Positions 17,204 through 25,076 of a DNA stretch of 64,000 bases are shown in pieces. Under the pieces are notes generated by a model. It was not told the DNA's origin. It ran no database searches and worked only from the letters and a program-made list of their open reading frames with translations. The position numbers were made by a program, and so were the translations under genes. Each line of letters starts with the position of its first letter. Position 1 is the stretch's first letter. The DNA is from Burkholderiales bacterium. GTDB taxonomy: Bacteria; Pseudomonadota; Gammaproteobacteria; Burkholderiales; Burkholderiaceae_C. Where the stretch lies: NCBI GenBank assembly GCA_017307865.1, contig JAFKGE010000035.1, positions 1-64,000 on the forward strand, in the 5' to 3' direction.

Positions 17204-17692
17204 ATGTTCGAAGCCCGCCCCCTCACCGCCACCGGCAAGCCCGCGCAATACCGCGAACTCGCCCGCCAGGTGCAGGGCCTGCTGCACGGCGAGCGCAACC
17301 TGGTCGCCAACGCCGCCAACTTCGCGGCGCTGGTGTTCCACGCCCTGCCCGACATCAGCTGGTGCGGCTTTTACCTGGCCGAGGGCGACGACCTGGTGGT
17401 CGGCCCCTTCCAGGGCCCGCCGGCCTGCGTGCGCATCGCGCGCGGGCGCGGCGTGTGCGGCGCGGCGGCGCTGTCGCGCCAGACCCAACTGGTGCCCGAC
17501 GTGGCGGCCTTTCCCGATCACATCTACTGCGACGGCGCGGCGCGCTCCGAGGTGGTGGTGCCGCTGCTGCGCGCCGACGGCACGCTGCTGGGCGTGTGGG
17601 ACGTGGACAGCCACCGCCTGGCGCGCTTCGACACCGACGACGCGGTGGGCATGGAGGCCCTGTGCGCCGAGTTCATGCGCGCGCTGGCCTGA
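17204..17692 (+). CDS. msrC: Free methionine-(R)-sulfoxide reductase, GAF domain
   Basis: The 162-residue protein is a single GAF domain of the fRMsr type, which reduces free methionine-R-sulfoxide. The three family cysteines are present, in GPPACVRIARGRGVCGAAA (two) and HIYCDGAARSE (one). GVWDVDSHRLARFDTDD is the conserved end of the domain. The size fits E. coli MsrC (165). The protein is cytoplasmic and repairs oxidised methionine using thioredoxin in known members. It begins 15 bases after the VOC gene and overlaps the next gene's inferred GTG start, so the three may be co-transcribed. Confidence 0.92.
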   Translation: MFEARPLTATGKPAQYRELARQVQGLLHGERNLVANAANFAALVFHALPDISWCGFYLAEGDDLVVGPFQGPPACVRIARGRGVCGAAALSRQTQLVPDVAAFPDHIYCDGAARSEVVVPLLRADGTLLGVWDVDSHRLARFDTDDAVGMEALCAEFMRALA

Positions 17693-18276
17693 TCGCCCTT
17701 GCGCTGGCGCTGCCGACGTTTGGCGCCTGGGCGCTGGACGACGCCGGCGCGCAGCGCTTTGCCGAGGACGTGGTGCGCAGCCACGACGCGCGCGGGCGCG
17801 CCTTTGCCGTGGTCGACAAGCCGGCCGCCACGGTGTGGGTGTTCGACGCGCGCGGGCGGCTGCTGGGGCAAAGCCCGGTGCTGGTGGGCCAGGCCCCGGG
17901 CGACGTGGCGCCGCCCGACATCGGCAGCCGGCCGCTGTCGCGCGTCAAGCCGTCCGAGAAGATCACCACCGCCGGCCGCTACGTGACCGAGCCGGGGCGC
18001 AACACGCACGGCGAGGACATCGTGTGGCTGGACTACGAGGCGGCGCTGTCCATGCACCGCGTGCGCGACGTGCCGGGCGAGCACCGCCCCGCGCGCCTGC
18101 GCACGCCGGGCACGGCCGACAAGCGCATCTCGTTTGGTTGCATCAACGTGCCCGAGCGCTTTTACGACCGCCGCATCGACCCGCTGTTCAGCCGCCAGGC
18201 CGGCGTGGTCTACGTGCTGCCCGAGACGCGCCCGCTGCACCAGCTGTTCGGCTTCGCGCGCGGCGCCGATCGGTAG
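17662..18276 (+). CDS. YkuD-type L,D-transpeptidase-like protein
   Basis: The frame codes for a 204-residue protein if translation starts at the GTG at 17662, which gives a convincing signal peptide (RRVHARAGLIALALALP, then TFGAWA). No ATG exists near that point in frame. The start overlaps msrC by 31 bases in another frame. The catalytic region has H141 and, 16 residues on, S157-F158-G159-C160 (KRISFGCINVP). In classical YkuD enzymes the triplet is S-H-G-C, so the middle residue differs. The family cross-links peptidoglycan or attaches lipoproteins in the periplasm. Repeat copy d begins 3 bases after its stop. Confidence 0.75.
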   Translation: MRRVHARAGLIALALALPTFGAWALDDAGAQRFAEDVVRSHDARGRAFAVVDKPAATVWVFDARGRLLGQSPVLVGQAPGDVAPPDIGSRPLSRVKPSEKITTAGRYVTEPGRNTHGEDIVWLDYEAALSMHRVRDVPGEHRPARLRTPGTADKRISFGCINVPERFYDRRIDPLFSRQAGVVYVLPETRPLHQLFGFARGADR

Positions 18277-18279
18277 AAT

Positions 18280-18342
18280 CCAAGCCAAATCGGCCTCTCG
18301 CGCCCATGGATGGTGCGCCAGCAGCTATCACATTCATAGTTC
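18280..18342 (-). repeat. Interspersed ~65-bp repeat, copy d
   Basis: Read on the minus strand it gives TGATAGCTGCTGGCGC, then GGGCGCGAGAGGCCGATTT and GGCTTGG. It fills the gap between the YkuD gene and serB, and its last base immediately precedes the serB ATG, so the repeat forms the serB leader. Confidence 0.85.
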
Positions 18343-19086
18343 ATGACCGCGCCCTCCCTGCCCTCTCCCGCCCGCGAATTCAGCCCCGGCCTGGTGTTGC
18401 GCGGCGTGCGCCCGCCCCTGCGCCTGGCCGACTACAAGCTGATCGCCTTCGACATGGACTCGACGCTGATCAATATCGAGTGCATCGACGAGATCGCCGA
18501 CGCCGCCGGCCGCAAGGCCGAGGTGGCCGCCATCACCGAGGCGGCCATGCGCGGCGAGATCAGCGACTTCAAGGACAGCCTGCGCCGGCGCCTGGCGCTG
18601 CTGGCGGGCGTGGAGGAGGCGCAGCTGGCCCACGTCTACCGCGCCCGCCTGCGCCTGAACCCCGGCGCGGCCGAGCTGGTGCTGGCCTGCAAGGCGGCGG
18701 GGCTGAAGGTGCTGCTGGTGAGCGGCGGCTTCAGCTATTTCGCCGACCGCCTGCGCGAGCGCCTGGCGCTGGACTTCGCGCGCAGCAACCGGCTGGAGAT
18801 CGTCGATGGCCGCCTCAGCGGCCGCGTGCTGCTGCAGGACTGGGGCGACATCGTTGATGGCGCCATGAAGCGCCAGACCGTGCTGGACTGCTGCAGCCTG
18901 ATCGGCTGCTCGCCGGCGCAGGCCATCGTCATGGGCGATGGCGCCAACGACCTGGAGATGATGCAGGCCGCGGGCCTGTCGGTGGCCTACCGCGCCAAGC
19001 CGCGCGTGCGCGAGCAGGCCCACGTGGCGATCGACCTGGGCGGGCTGGACCGGCTGCTGGAAATCTTCGACGCCGGGCGCGACTGA
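18343..19086 (+). CDS. serB: Phosphoserine phosphatase
   Basis: The 247-residue HAD-family enzyme hydrolyses phosphoserine in the last step of serine biosynthesis. Motif I is FDMDSTLINIECIDE with the nucleophile and acid aspartates. Motif II is VSGGFSYFADRLR and motif IV is VMGDGANDLEMM. It has the short N-terminal extension usual for betaproteobacterial SerB rather than the ACT domains of other types. The ATG at 18343 directly follows repeat copy d, and no strong Shine-Dalgarno is visible because the repeat occupies the leader. It converges on the TrpB2 gene. Confidence 0.94.
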   Translation: MTAPSLPSPAREFSPGLVLRGVRPPLRLADYKLIAFDMDSTLINIECIDEIADAAGRKAEVAAITEAAMRGEISDFKDSLRRRLALLAGVEEAQLAHVYRARLRLNPGAAELVLACKAAGLKVLLVSGGFSYFADRLRERLALDFARSNRLEIVDGRLSGRVLLQDWGDIVDGAMKRQTVLDCCSLIGCSPAQAIVMGDGANDLEMMQAAGLSVAYRAKPRVREQAHVAIDLGGLDRLLEIFDAGRD

Positions 19087-19111
19087 ACCGACGCGCCCGC
19101 GCGGATGCCGC

Positions 19112-20476
19112 TCAGGCGGGCACCGACGGCAGCCCCGACAGCGCCTGCGCCAGTTCGTTCTCGTCGTAGTGCTCGTCCTTCAGGCCGCCCGCGAAGTAGG
19201 CCTGGTACGCGCTCATGTCGAAATGGCCGTGGCCGCTGAGGTTGAACAGGATGGTCTCGGCCTTGCCCTCGCGCTTGCAGCGCAGCGCCTCCTCGATGGC
19301 GCCGCGCACCGCGTGGTTGGCCTCGGGCGCCGGCACGATGCCTTCGGCGCGCGCGAACTGCACGCCGGCCTCGAAGCACTGGTTCTGCGTGTAGGCCACG
19401 GCGTCCAGCAGACCCAGCTCCTTGCAGTGGCTGATCAGCGGCGCCATGCCGTGGTAGCGCAGGCCGCCGGCGTGAAAGCCCGGTGGCGTGAAGGTGCTGC
19501 CCAGGGTGTGCATCTTGGTCAGCGGCGTCAGGTGCGCGGTGTCGCCGAAGTCATATGCATATTTGCCGCGCGTGAGGCTGGGGCAGGCGGCGGGCTCCAC
19601 GGCCACGATGCGCGGCTGGGCGCCGCCGCGCAGGCCATGGCCGATGAAGGGAAAGGCCAGGCCGGCGAAGTTGCTGCCGCCGCCGGTGCAGCCGACGATG
19701 ACGTCGGGCCAGGCGTCGGCCATGTGCATCTGCTCCATGGCCTCCAGGCCGATGATGGTCTGATGCAGCAGCACGTGGTTGAGTACCGAGCCCAGCGCGT
19801 ACTTGGTGTCCTCGTTCTTGGCCGCCACCTCCACCGCCTCGCTGATGGCGATGCCCAGGCTGCCCGGGTGGTCGGGGCGCTGGGCCAGCACCGCGCGGCC
19901 GTACTCGGTCTCGTTGCTGGGCGAGGGAATGCAGCGCGCGCCATAGGTCTCCATCAGCGCGCGGCGATAGGGCTTCTGGTCGTAGCTCACACGCACCTGG
20001 TAGACCGTCACGTCCAGACCGAACATCTGCCCGGCCATGGCCAGCGAGCTGCCCCACTGCCCCGCCCCGGTCTCGGTGGACAGGCGCTTGACGCCGGCCT
20101 GCGCGTTGAAGAAGGCCTGCGGAATGGCCGAGTTGGGCTTGTGGCTGCCGGCGGGGCTGACGCCCTCGTACTTGTAGAAGATCCGGGCCGGCGTGCCCAG
20201 CACCTGCTCCAGCCGGTGGGCGCGAAACAGCGGCGCCGGCCGCCACAGGCGAAACACCTCGCGCACCGGCTCGGGAATCTCGATCTCGCGCTCGGTGCTC
20301 ACCTCCTGCAGGATGAGCGACATCGGAAACAGCGGCGCCAGGTCATCCGGCCCGATGGGCTGCAGGGTGCCCGGGTGCAGCACCGGCGGCATGGGCTTGG
20401 GCAGGTCGGCCTGGATGTTGTACCAAAACTTGGGCAGCTGGCTTTCCTGCAGCAGGTACTTGGTCTGGGTGCTCAT
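19112..20476 (-). CDS. TrpB2-type tryptophan synthase beta-like protein
   Basis: The 454-residue PLP enzyme belongs to the TrpB2 group, recognised by its length, the N-terminal extension ([16 protein letters not shown]) and the PLP-lysine context [16 protein letters not shown]. The phosphate-binding loop is [17 protein letters not shown]. TrpB2 proteins make tryptophan from indole and serine and often act without TrpA. No trpA or other trp gene is adjacent, so it is probably a salvage or back-up enzyme; this is inference. The start at 20476 has AGGAGA 8 bases upstream. A 262-bp gap follows upstream, with repeat copy e at its far end; the rest shows nothing clear. Confidence 0.9.
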   Translation of the reverse strand: MSTQTKYLLQESQLPKFWYNIQADLPKPMPPVLHPGTLQPIGPDDLAPLFPMSLILQEVSTEREIEIPEPVREVFRLWRPAPLFRAHRLEQVLGTPARIFYKYEGVSPAGSHKPNSAIPQAFFNAQAGVKRLSTETGAGQWGSSLAMAGQMFGLDVTVYQVRVSYDQKPYRRALMETYGARCIPSPSNETEYGRAVLAQRPDHPGSLGIAISEAVEVAAKNEDTKYALGSVLNHVLLHQTIIGLEAMEQMHMADAWPDVIVGCTGGGSNFAGLAFPFIGHGLRGGAQPRIVAVEPAACPSLTRGKYAYDFGDTAHLTPLTKMHTLGSTFTPPGFHAGGLRYHGMAPLISHCKELGLLDAVAYTQNQCFEAGVQFARAEGIVPAPEANHAVRGAIEEALRCKREGKAETILFNLSGHGHFDMSAYQAYFAGGLKDEHYDENELAQALSGLPSVPA

Positions 20477-20673
20477 GCGTCGGTCTCCTGAGTGTTGTGG
20501 GCTTGGGATGGGGCGCTGCCGGCCCGACCTGCGCGCTGCGACGCGTGCGAGGTCGGGCCCGGCAAGGCCCTTGCGAGTATGCCAACACGCGACCGGGCCT
20601 CTGCGGCAGTGGGCGCTGCATCGGCCGATCGAGGGCCAGCCCAGCATCACAAGCGACGCGAACGCGCGGCCGA

Positions 20674-20740
20674 TTCAAAAGAAATCAGGCCATGGCGCGC
20701 GTCCATCAAGCGCTGGCAGCTTCGCTTTTGATAGCTATTC
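20674..20740 (-). repeat. Interspersed ~65-bp repeat, copy e
   Basis: The minus-strand reading has GAATAGCTATCAAAAGCGA, then GCGCTTGATGGACGCGC and GGCCTGATTTCTTTTGAA. It overlaps the first bases of the sbcB stop codon complement (20739-20741), so the repeat touches the end of that gene. Confidence 0.75.
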
Positions 20741-22187
20741 AACTCTCGGGCGCCAACTGCTCGCCCCACTCGTACAGGGCCTGCAGCACGCCCTGCCCGC
20801 GCTCGTCGTCCACCTGCTCGGCCAGCGCGTCGATGCGGTCGAACAGCGCTGCGATGGTCAGCGCGCCGCCTTCGCCTTCCATCAGGCGCGCACTGCGGTG
20901 GGCCTGCCACTGCGCCTGCTCGGCCGCGCTCAGGGTGTCGGGGAAATTGCGCGCCCGATAGCGCAGCAGCAGCTCGGCCAGGCGCTCGTCGTCGAAGCCG
21001 GTGCGCGCGAGCGCCAGCTCGCGCGCATCGAGGGTGCGCAACTGGCTCAAACGCCGCCGGTCGGCATCGCCCACAAAGCCGCCGTACAAATCCTCGTCCA
21101 CGTCCACCGCGGCCCCATCGCCGGGGCGTGCATAGACCTGGGTCCACAGCGCGCTCAGGTCGGGCAAGGCGCGCAGCCGATCCAGGTGCGTCTGCGCGAG
21201 GCCGAAGTCGATGCCCCAGCGCTCGGCCTGCTGGGGCCGCAAGGTCTTCACGTTGCCGATGACGATGGGCGACTTGTTCAGGTGCACGCCCTTGAGCGCC
21301 AGGCGCGTCACGCCCTCGGGCAAGTCGGCCGTGGCGGTGAACAGGCGCGCGCGCACCGCGTCGGGTTTCAGATCGGCCAGCTCGCTCGGATCGAATGCCA
21401 GGTCCCAGGCCAGCAGCTCGTTCTTGTTGGTGGGGTGCATCGCCAGCGGCGCCATCACCGCGATGCAGCCGCGCGCGGCACCGAAGCGGCCGCTCACATG
21501 CAGAAAGGGCCGCGCCTCGCGCAGCGTGGTGGGCAGGCCCAGCTCCTGCGCCACGCGATCCTTCTTGCGCAGCGCCAGGCAAAAGTCGAACAGCCGCGGG
21601 TTGGTGCCGCGGATCAGGCGCGCCAGCGCGATGGTGGCGCGCACGTCCGACAGCGCGTCGTGCGCGCTCTCGTGCGCCAGGCCGTTGGCGGCCGACAGGC
21701 GCTCCAGCTTGAAGGAGGTGGTGCCGTCGTCGGCCTGGGGCCATGCGACGCCCTCGGGCCGCAGCGCGTGGGCGCAGCGCACGACATCGAGCAGATCCCA
21801 GCGCCCGCAGCCATCGCGCCACTCGCGCGCGTAGGGATCGATCAGGTTGCGCCACAGCAGAAAGCGCGTCACCTCGTCGTCGAAGCGAATCGAGTTGTAG
21901 CCCACGCCGACGGTGCCCGGCTGCGCCAGCGCGGCGTTGACCTGCTCGGCAAAGCGATGCTCCAGCAGGCCCTTGGCGGCGCACTCCTGCGGCGTGATGC
22001 CGGTGATCAGGCATGCCTCGGGCTCGGGCAGGCGGTCCGTCGGCGGCTGGCAATACAGCATCAGGGGCGCGCCGATCTCGTTCAGCTCGGCGTCGGTGCG
22101 AATGGCCGCGAACTGCGCCGGCCAGTCGCGCCGCGGCCGCGCGCCGAAGGTTTCATAGTCGTGCCAGAGAAAGGTGGGCGAAGGCAT
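20739..22187 (-). CDS. sbcB: Exodeoxyribonuclease I
   Basis: The 482-residue DEDDh 3'-5' exonuclease degrades single-stranded DNA and acts in recombination and mismatch repair. Exo I motif is FLWHDYETFG, Exo II lies in GVGYNSIRFDDEV, and the third motif is HDALSDVRATIALARL with the catalytic His and Asp. C-terminal SH3-like and helical domains of the family are present, and the length matches E. coli SbcB (475). The ATG at 22187 has no Shine-Dalgarno and lies only 15 bases beyond the tmRNA terminator stem, an unusual arrangement. The stop codon touches repeat copy e. Confidence 0.94.
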   Translation of the reverse strand: MPSPTFLWHDYETFGARPRRDWPAQFAAIRTDAELNEIGAPLMLYCQPPTDRLPEPEACLITGITPQECAAKGLLEHRFAEQVNAALAQPGTVGVGYNSIRFDDEVTRFLLWRNLIDPYAREWRDGCGRWDLLDVVRCAHALRPEGVAWPQADDGTTSFKLERLSAANGLAHESAHDALSDVRATIALARLIRGTNPRLFDFCLALRKKDRVAQELGLPTTLREARPFLHVSGRFGAARGCIAVMAPLAMHPTNKNELLAWDLAFDPSELADLKPDAVRARLFTATADLPEGVTRLALKGVHLNKSPIVIGNVKTLRPQQAERWGIDFGLAQTHLDRLRALPDLSALWTQVYARPGDGAAVDVDEDLYGGFVGDADRRRLSQLRTLDARELALARTGFDDERLAELLLRYRARNFPDTLSAAEQAQWQAHRSARLMEGEGGALTIAALFDRIDALAEQVDDERGQGVLQALYEWGEQLAPES

Positions 22188-22201
22188 GGCGGGCACCAAA
22201 C

Positions 22202-22231
22202 AAAAGCCCCAACCGTTGCCGGTTGGGGCTT
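22202..22231 (-). terminator. Intrinsic terminator after tmRNA
   Basis: The minus-strand stem AAGCCCCAACC/GGTTGGGGCTT (22221-22231 with 22204-22214) is perfect over 11 bp and is followed by TTTGTTT. It ends the tmRNA transcript and lies immediately before the sbcB start codon. Confidence 0.92.
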
Positions 22232-22237
22232 GACATA

Positions 22238-22613
22238 TGGTGGAGCTGGGGGGACTTGAACCCCCGTCCGCAAATCTTCCACGCCCAGTTCTACATGCTT
22301 AGCGGTCTGATTTGAATCTCGCCATCCGCATCGCGCAGTCGCACGCTATGCGGGCAGCCAGTGCCCTTGAATCTCGCCTGCGCCCAAGGCACCCGGATGC
22401 AGGCCAGCCGATGTGGATTCCCTCGCAGCCGGGACGGCTTGCGCCGCCCTTGCCCAGCCCATCGGCCTGCTGTTGCGAGGCTCACCGGTGTTTAGGCGGC
22501 GAGTGCGAAACGTTCGTCGTTTGCAGTTAGTTTGTTTCAGCGGTTTTACGAGGTGACTGAACCTCGGCATGCCCTGAGGCGATTCCAACCCACGTCGAAA
22601 CCAATGCAGCCCC
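22238..22613 (-). ncRNA. ssrA: tmRNA (SsrA)
   Basis: The 376-nt transfer-messenger RNA rescues stalled ribosomes. The 5' end GGGGCTGCATTGGTTTCGACG and the 3' end CAGCTCCACCA form the tRNA-like acceptor, with TTGAACCCCCGTCC-type T-arm on the complementary strand. The tag reading frame runs from 22524 to 22492 on the minus strand and encodes ANDERFALAA followed by TAA; the ending ALAA is the usual protease-recognition form. The gene is intact as a single piece (no permutation). It is followed by a strong terminator. Confidence 0.97.
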
Positions 22614-22627
22614 TGGAACCCGACATT

Positions 22628-23296
22628 TTAGGCCGAATCGAGCCAGTTCAAGAGCTCGATCGGCTGGTCGATCACCGCATCGGCCGGCCAGGCGTCGACC
22701 CGGGCCTGCGCGCCCAGGTAACCATAGCGGGCCGCGACGGTGCGCAGGCCGGCCGCCTTGCCGGCCTGCATGTCGCGCTCGTCGTCGCCCACGTAGACGC
22801 ACTGCGCCGGCGCCGTGCCGGCCTGGCGCATGGCCTCGATCAGGGAGGCGGGGTGCGGCTTGAGATGGGGCGTGGTGTCGCCGCACACCATCACGCGGGC
22901 GCTGGCGAAAAGCGGCAGGCTGGCCGTCAGCGGCAGGGTGAAGCGCGCCGCCTTGTTGGTCACGACGCCCCAATCGAGACCGCGTTCGCGCAGCGCCTGG
23001 ACCAGCCGTTCGACCCCGTCGAAGGGTCGGGTGGTCTGCGTCATGACCTGTTCGTAGCGCAGCAAAAATTCGTCGCGCAGATCACCATAGCCGGGGTCGG
23101 CCGGCGCCAGCCCGAAGGCCACCTTGAGCATGCCGCGCGCGCCCGAGCCGGCGCTGCTGCGATATTGCTCCGGGGCCAATGACGGCAGGCCGCGCGCACG
23201 CCGCATGTCGTCGGCGGCGTGGCCCAGGTCCGTGGCGCTGTCCAGCAAGGTGCCGTCGAGGTCGAACAGCACGCAGCGCACGCCGCGCAAGGGCAT
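22628..23296 (-). CDS. gph: Phosphoglycolate phosphatase
   Basis: The 222-residue HAD-superfamily hydrolase has motif I VLFDLDGTLLDSATDL, motif II VVTNKAARF and motif IV VYVGDDERDMQAG. This form is the Gph group, which dephosphorylates 2-phosphoglycolate formed during DNA repair or oxygenation. It follows ubiG with the stop and start overlapping: either the ATG at 23296 (one shared base) or a GTG at 23299 (four shared bases). I report the ATG. The ubiG–gph pair next to ompA is common in Burkholderiales. tmRNA follows 15 bases downstream. Confidence 0.9.
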   Translation of the reverse strand: MPLRGVRCVLFDLDGTLLDSATDLGHAADDMRRARGLPSLAPEQYRSSAGSGARGMLKVAFGLAPADPGYGDLRDEFLLRYEQVMTQTTRPFDGVERLVQALRERGLDWGVVTNKAARFTLPLTASLPLFASARVMVCGDTTPHLKPHPASLIEAMRQAGTAPAQCVYVGDDERDMQAGKAAGLRTVAARYGYLGAQARVDAWPADAVIDQPIELLNWLDSA

Positions 23297-24015
23297 CACG
23301 GCGCGGCGCGCACCGGCTTGCGGGCGGCGACCATGTAGTTGACCGCGCAGTCATCCGTCAGCCGGTAGCGGCGCGACACGGGGTTGTAGGCGAGGCCGCT
23401 GCTGCGCTGCAAATCCAGGCCCGCCTCGCGGCAAAAGCGCGCCAGTTCGCTCGGTCGGATGAAGCGCGTGTATTCGTGCGTGCCGCGGGGCACCAGTCCC
23501 AGCACGTATTCGGCGCCCACGATGGCCAGCGCAAACGAGCGCGGGTTGCGGTTGATGGTGGAGAAAAACACCGTTCCGCCCGGCTTGACCAGCGCCGCAC
23601 AGGCGCGAACCACCGAGGCGGGGTCGGGCACGTGCTCCAGCATCTCCATGCAGGTGACGGCGTCGAACGTGGCCGGCGCCTGGGCGGCCAAATCCTCGGC
23701 TGCAACGGCACGGTAAGCCACGCGTGGCGTTTGCGCCTCCAGCGCATGCAGCTGGGCGACCTTGAGGGACTTTTCCGCCAGGTCGATGCCCAGCACGTCG
23801 GCGCCACGGCGGGCCATGGCATCGGCCAGGATGCCGCCGCCGCAGCCCACGTCGACGACGCGGGTGCCGTTCAGGGGGTGAATGCGGTCGATCCAGTCCA
23901 GGCGCAGGGGGTTGATCTGGTGCAGGGGGGCGAATTCGCCGTCCAGGTCCCACCAGCGGTGGGCCAGGGCAGAAAACTTGGCCAGTTCGGCCTGATCGAC
24001 ATTGCTTGCGGACAT
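23296..24015 (-). CDS. ubiG: Ubiquinone biosynthesis O-methyltransferase
   Basis: The 239-residue SAM-dependent enzyme catalyses both O-methylations of ubiquinone synthesis. The SAM-binding motif I is VVDVGCGGGILADAMARRGA, followed by GIDLAEKSL, and the CMEMLEHVPDP and FFSTINRNP segments are diagnostic for UbiG. The N-terminal helix KFSALAHRWWDLDGEFAPLH is the membrane-associating segment of the family. The start at 24015 gives the normal length. It is first in a ubiG–gph unit, with overlapping stop and start codons. The ompA terminator lies 80 bases upstream. Confidence 0.96.
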   Translation of the reverse strand: MSASNVDQAELAKFSALAHRWWDLDGEFAPLHQINPLRLDWIDRIHPLNGTRVVDVGCGGGILADAMARRGADVLGIDLAEKSLKVAQLHALEAQTPRVAYRAVAAEDLAAQAPATFDAVTCMEMLEHVPDPASVVRACAALVKPGGTVFFSTINRNPRSFALAIVGAEYVLGLVPRGTHEYTRFIRPSELARFCREAGLDLQRSSGLAYNPVSRRYRLTDDCAVNYMVAARKPVRAAP

Positions 24016-24096
24016 GGCGCGATTGTCCCACGCCACCTGAGCCGCCTCGTGACACCGGGTGCAAAGACACCGTTCGATATCCGCTCAAGCAAAGCA

Positions 24097-24134
24097 AACA
24101 AAAAGCCTTGGAGGCTTGCGCCCCCAAGGCTTTT
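24097..24134 (-). terminator. Intrinsic terminator after ompA
   Basis: The minus-strand stem AAAAGCCTTGG/CCAAGGCTTTT (24124-24134 with 24101-24111) is followed by TTTGTTT. It ends the ompA transcript before ubiG. Confidence 0.9.
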
Positions 24135-24185
24135 GCGGGTGATTCCGGATAACCGAAATCAGCGACCGATGGACCGACGAAACGA

Positions 24186-24845
24186 TCAGTTGGCGCGCGT
24201 ACCGACCACTTCGATCTCGACGCGGCGGTTCTTGGCGCGGCCAGCGGCGGTCTTGTTGCTGGCGATGGGTTGCGACTTGCCCTTGCCTTCGGTGTAGACG
24301 CGGTTGCGCTCGATGCCCTTGGACACCAGGTAAGCCTTGACGGCCTCGGCACGACGCACCGACAGCTTCTGGTTGTAGGCCACCGAACCGATGGAGTCGG
24401 TGTGACCGACGGCGATGATCACTTCCAGGTTGATGCCCTTGATCTTGCTGACCAGGTCATCCAGCTTGGCGCGGCCTTCGGGCTTGAGCACGGCCTTGTC
24501 GAAATCGAAGAACGCGTCCGCGGCGAAGGTGACCTTCTGGGCAGCGACCGGAGCCGGGGCAGGAGCCGGGGCGGGTGCAGCAGCCGGCGCAGGCGCAGCA
24601 GCCGGGGCGGGAGCCGCCTTGGGCGCTTCCTGGGCGCCGTCGCAGCCGACGGCCGCCGTGGCGGGCGTCCAGCTGGCATCACGCCAGCACAGTTCGTTGG
24701 TGCCGTTCTTCCAGACCAGCTCGCCGGTGCCGTTTTGCCAGTTGTCGATGACGTTGCCGCCATTGGCAGCCTTCACTTGCGCGACAGCAGCCGTAGCGAT
24801 GGCAGCAGAGGCAAACAAGACCGCGATTTTGTTCAGTTTGTTCAT
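24186..24845 (-). CDS. ompA: Short OmpA-family peptidoglycan-binding outer-membrane protein
   Basis: The 219-residue exported protein has a signal peptide (KIAVLFASAAIATAAVAQ) and a short N-terminal domain with a disulfide-capable pair (NELCWRDASW, AVGCDGAQ). A Pro-Ala linker of about 35 residues follows, and the C-terminal OmpA domain carries the peptidoglycan-binding sequence GHTDSIGSVAYNQKLSVRRA. There is no room for an eight-stranded barrel; this compact form is typical of Burkholderiales. GAGGAG lies 5 bases before the ATG at 24845. It is divergent from gyrA, with 231 bases between them, and its terminator is strong. Confidence 0.9.
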   Translation of the reverse strand: MNKLNKIAVLFASAAIATAAVAQVKAANGGNVIDNWQNGTGELVWKNGTNELCWRDASWTPATAAVGCDGAQEAPKAAPAPAAAPAPAAAPAPAPAPAPVAAQKVTFAADAFFDFDKAVLKPEGRAKLDDLVSKIKGINLEVIIAVGHTDSIGSVAYNQKLSVRRAEAVKAYLVSKGIERNRVYTEGKGKSQPIASNKTAAGRAKNRRVEIEVVGTRAN

Positions 24846-25076
24846 GATTCTCCTCATGGGAAAAAGCCGCAGCCGGGCTGCGAAAAACGGACGCTTCAAG
24901 TGACCACCACCGAAAACGCTGAAATTGATTGTGCCACACGTCCCCGCGCAAACCGAAGCAAACGGGGCCCGCAAGCCCGCAGCCGGGCCCGAAATTCGCT
25001 GTTCCGTTGCCTTCAAGCAACAACCCAAAGCCCCTAAAATCATTGGTTTTCGCCCGCACGGCACGCCTGCATATAT

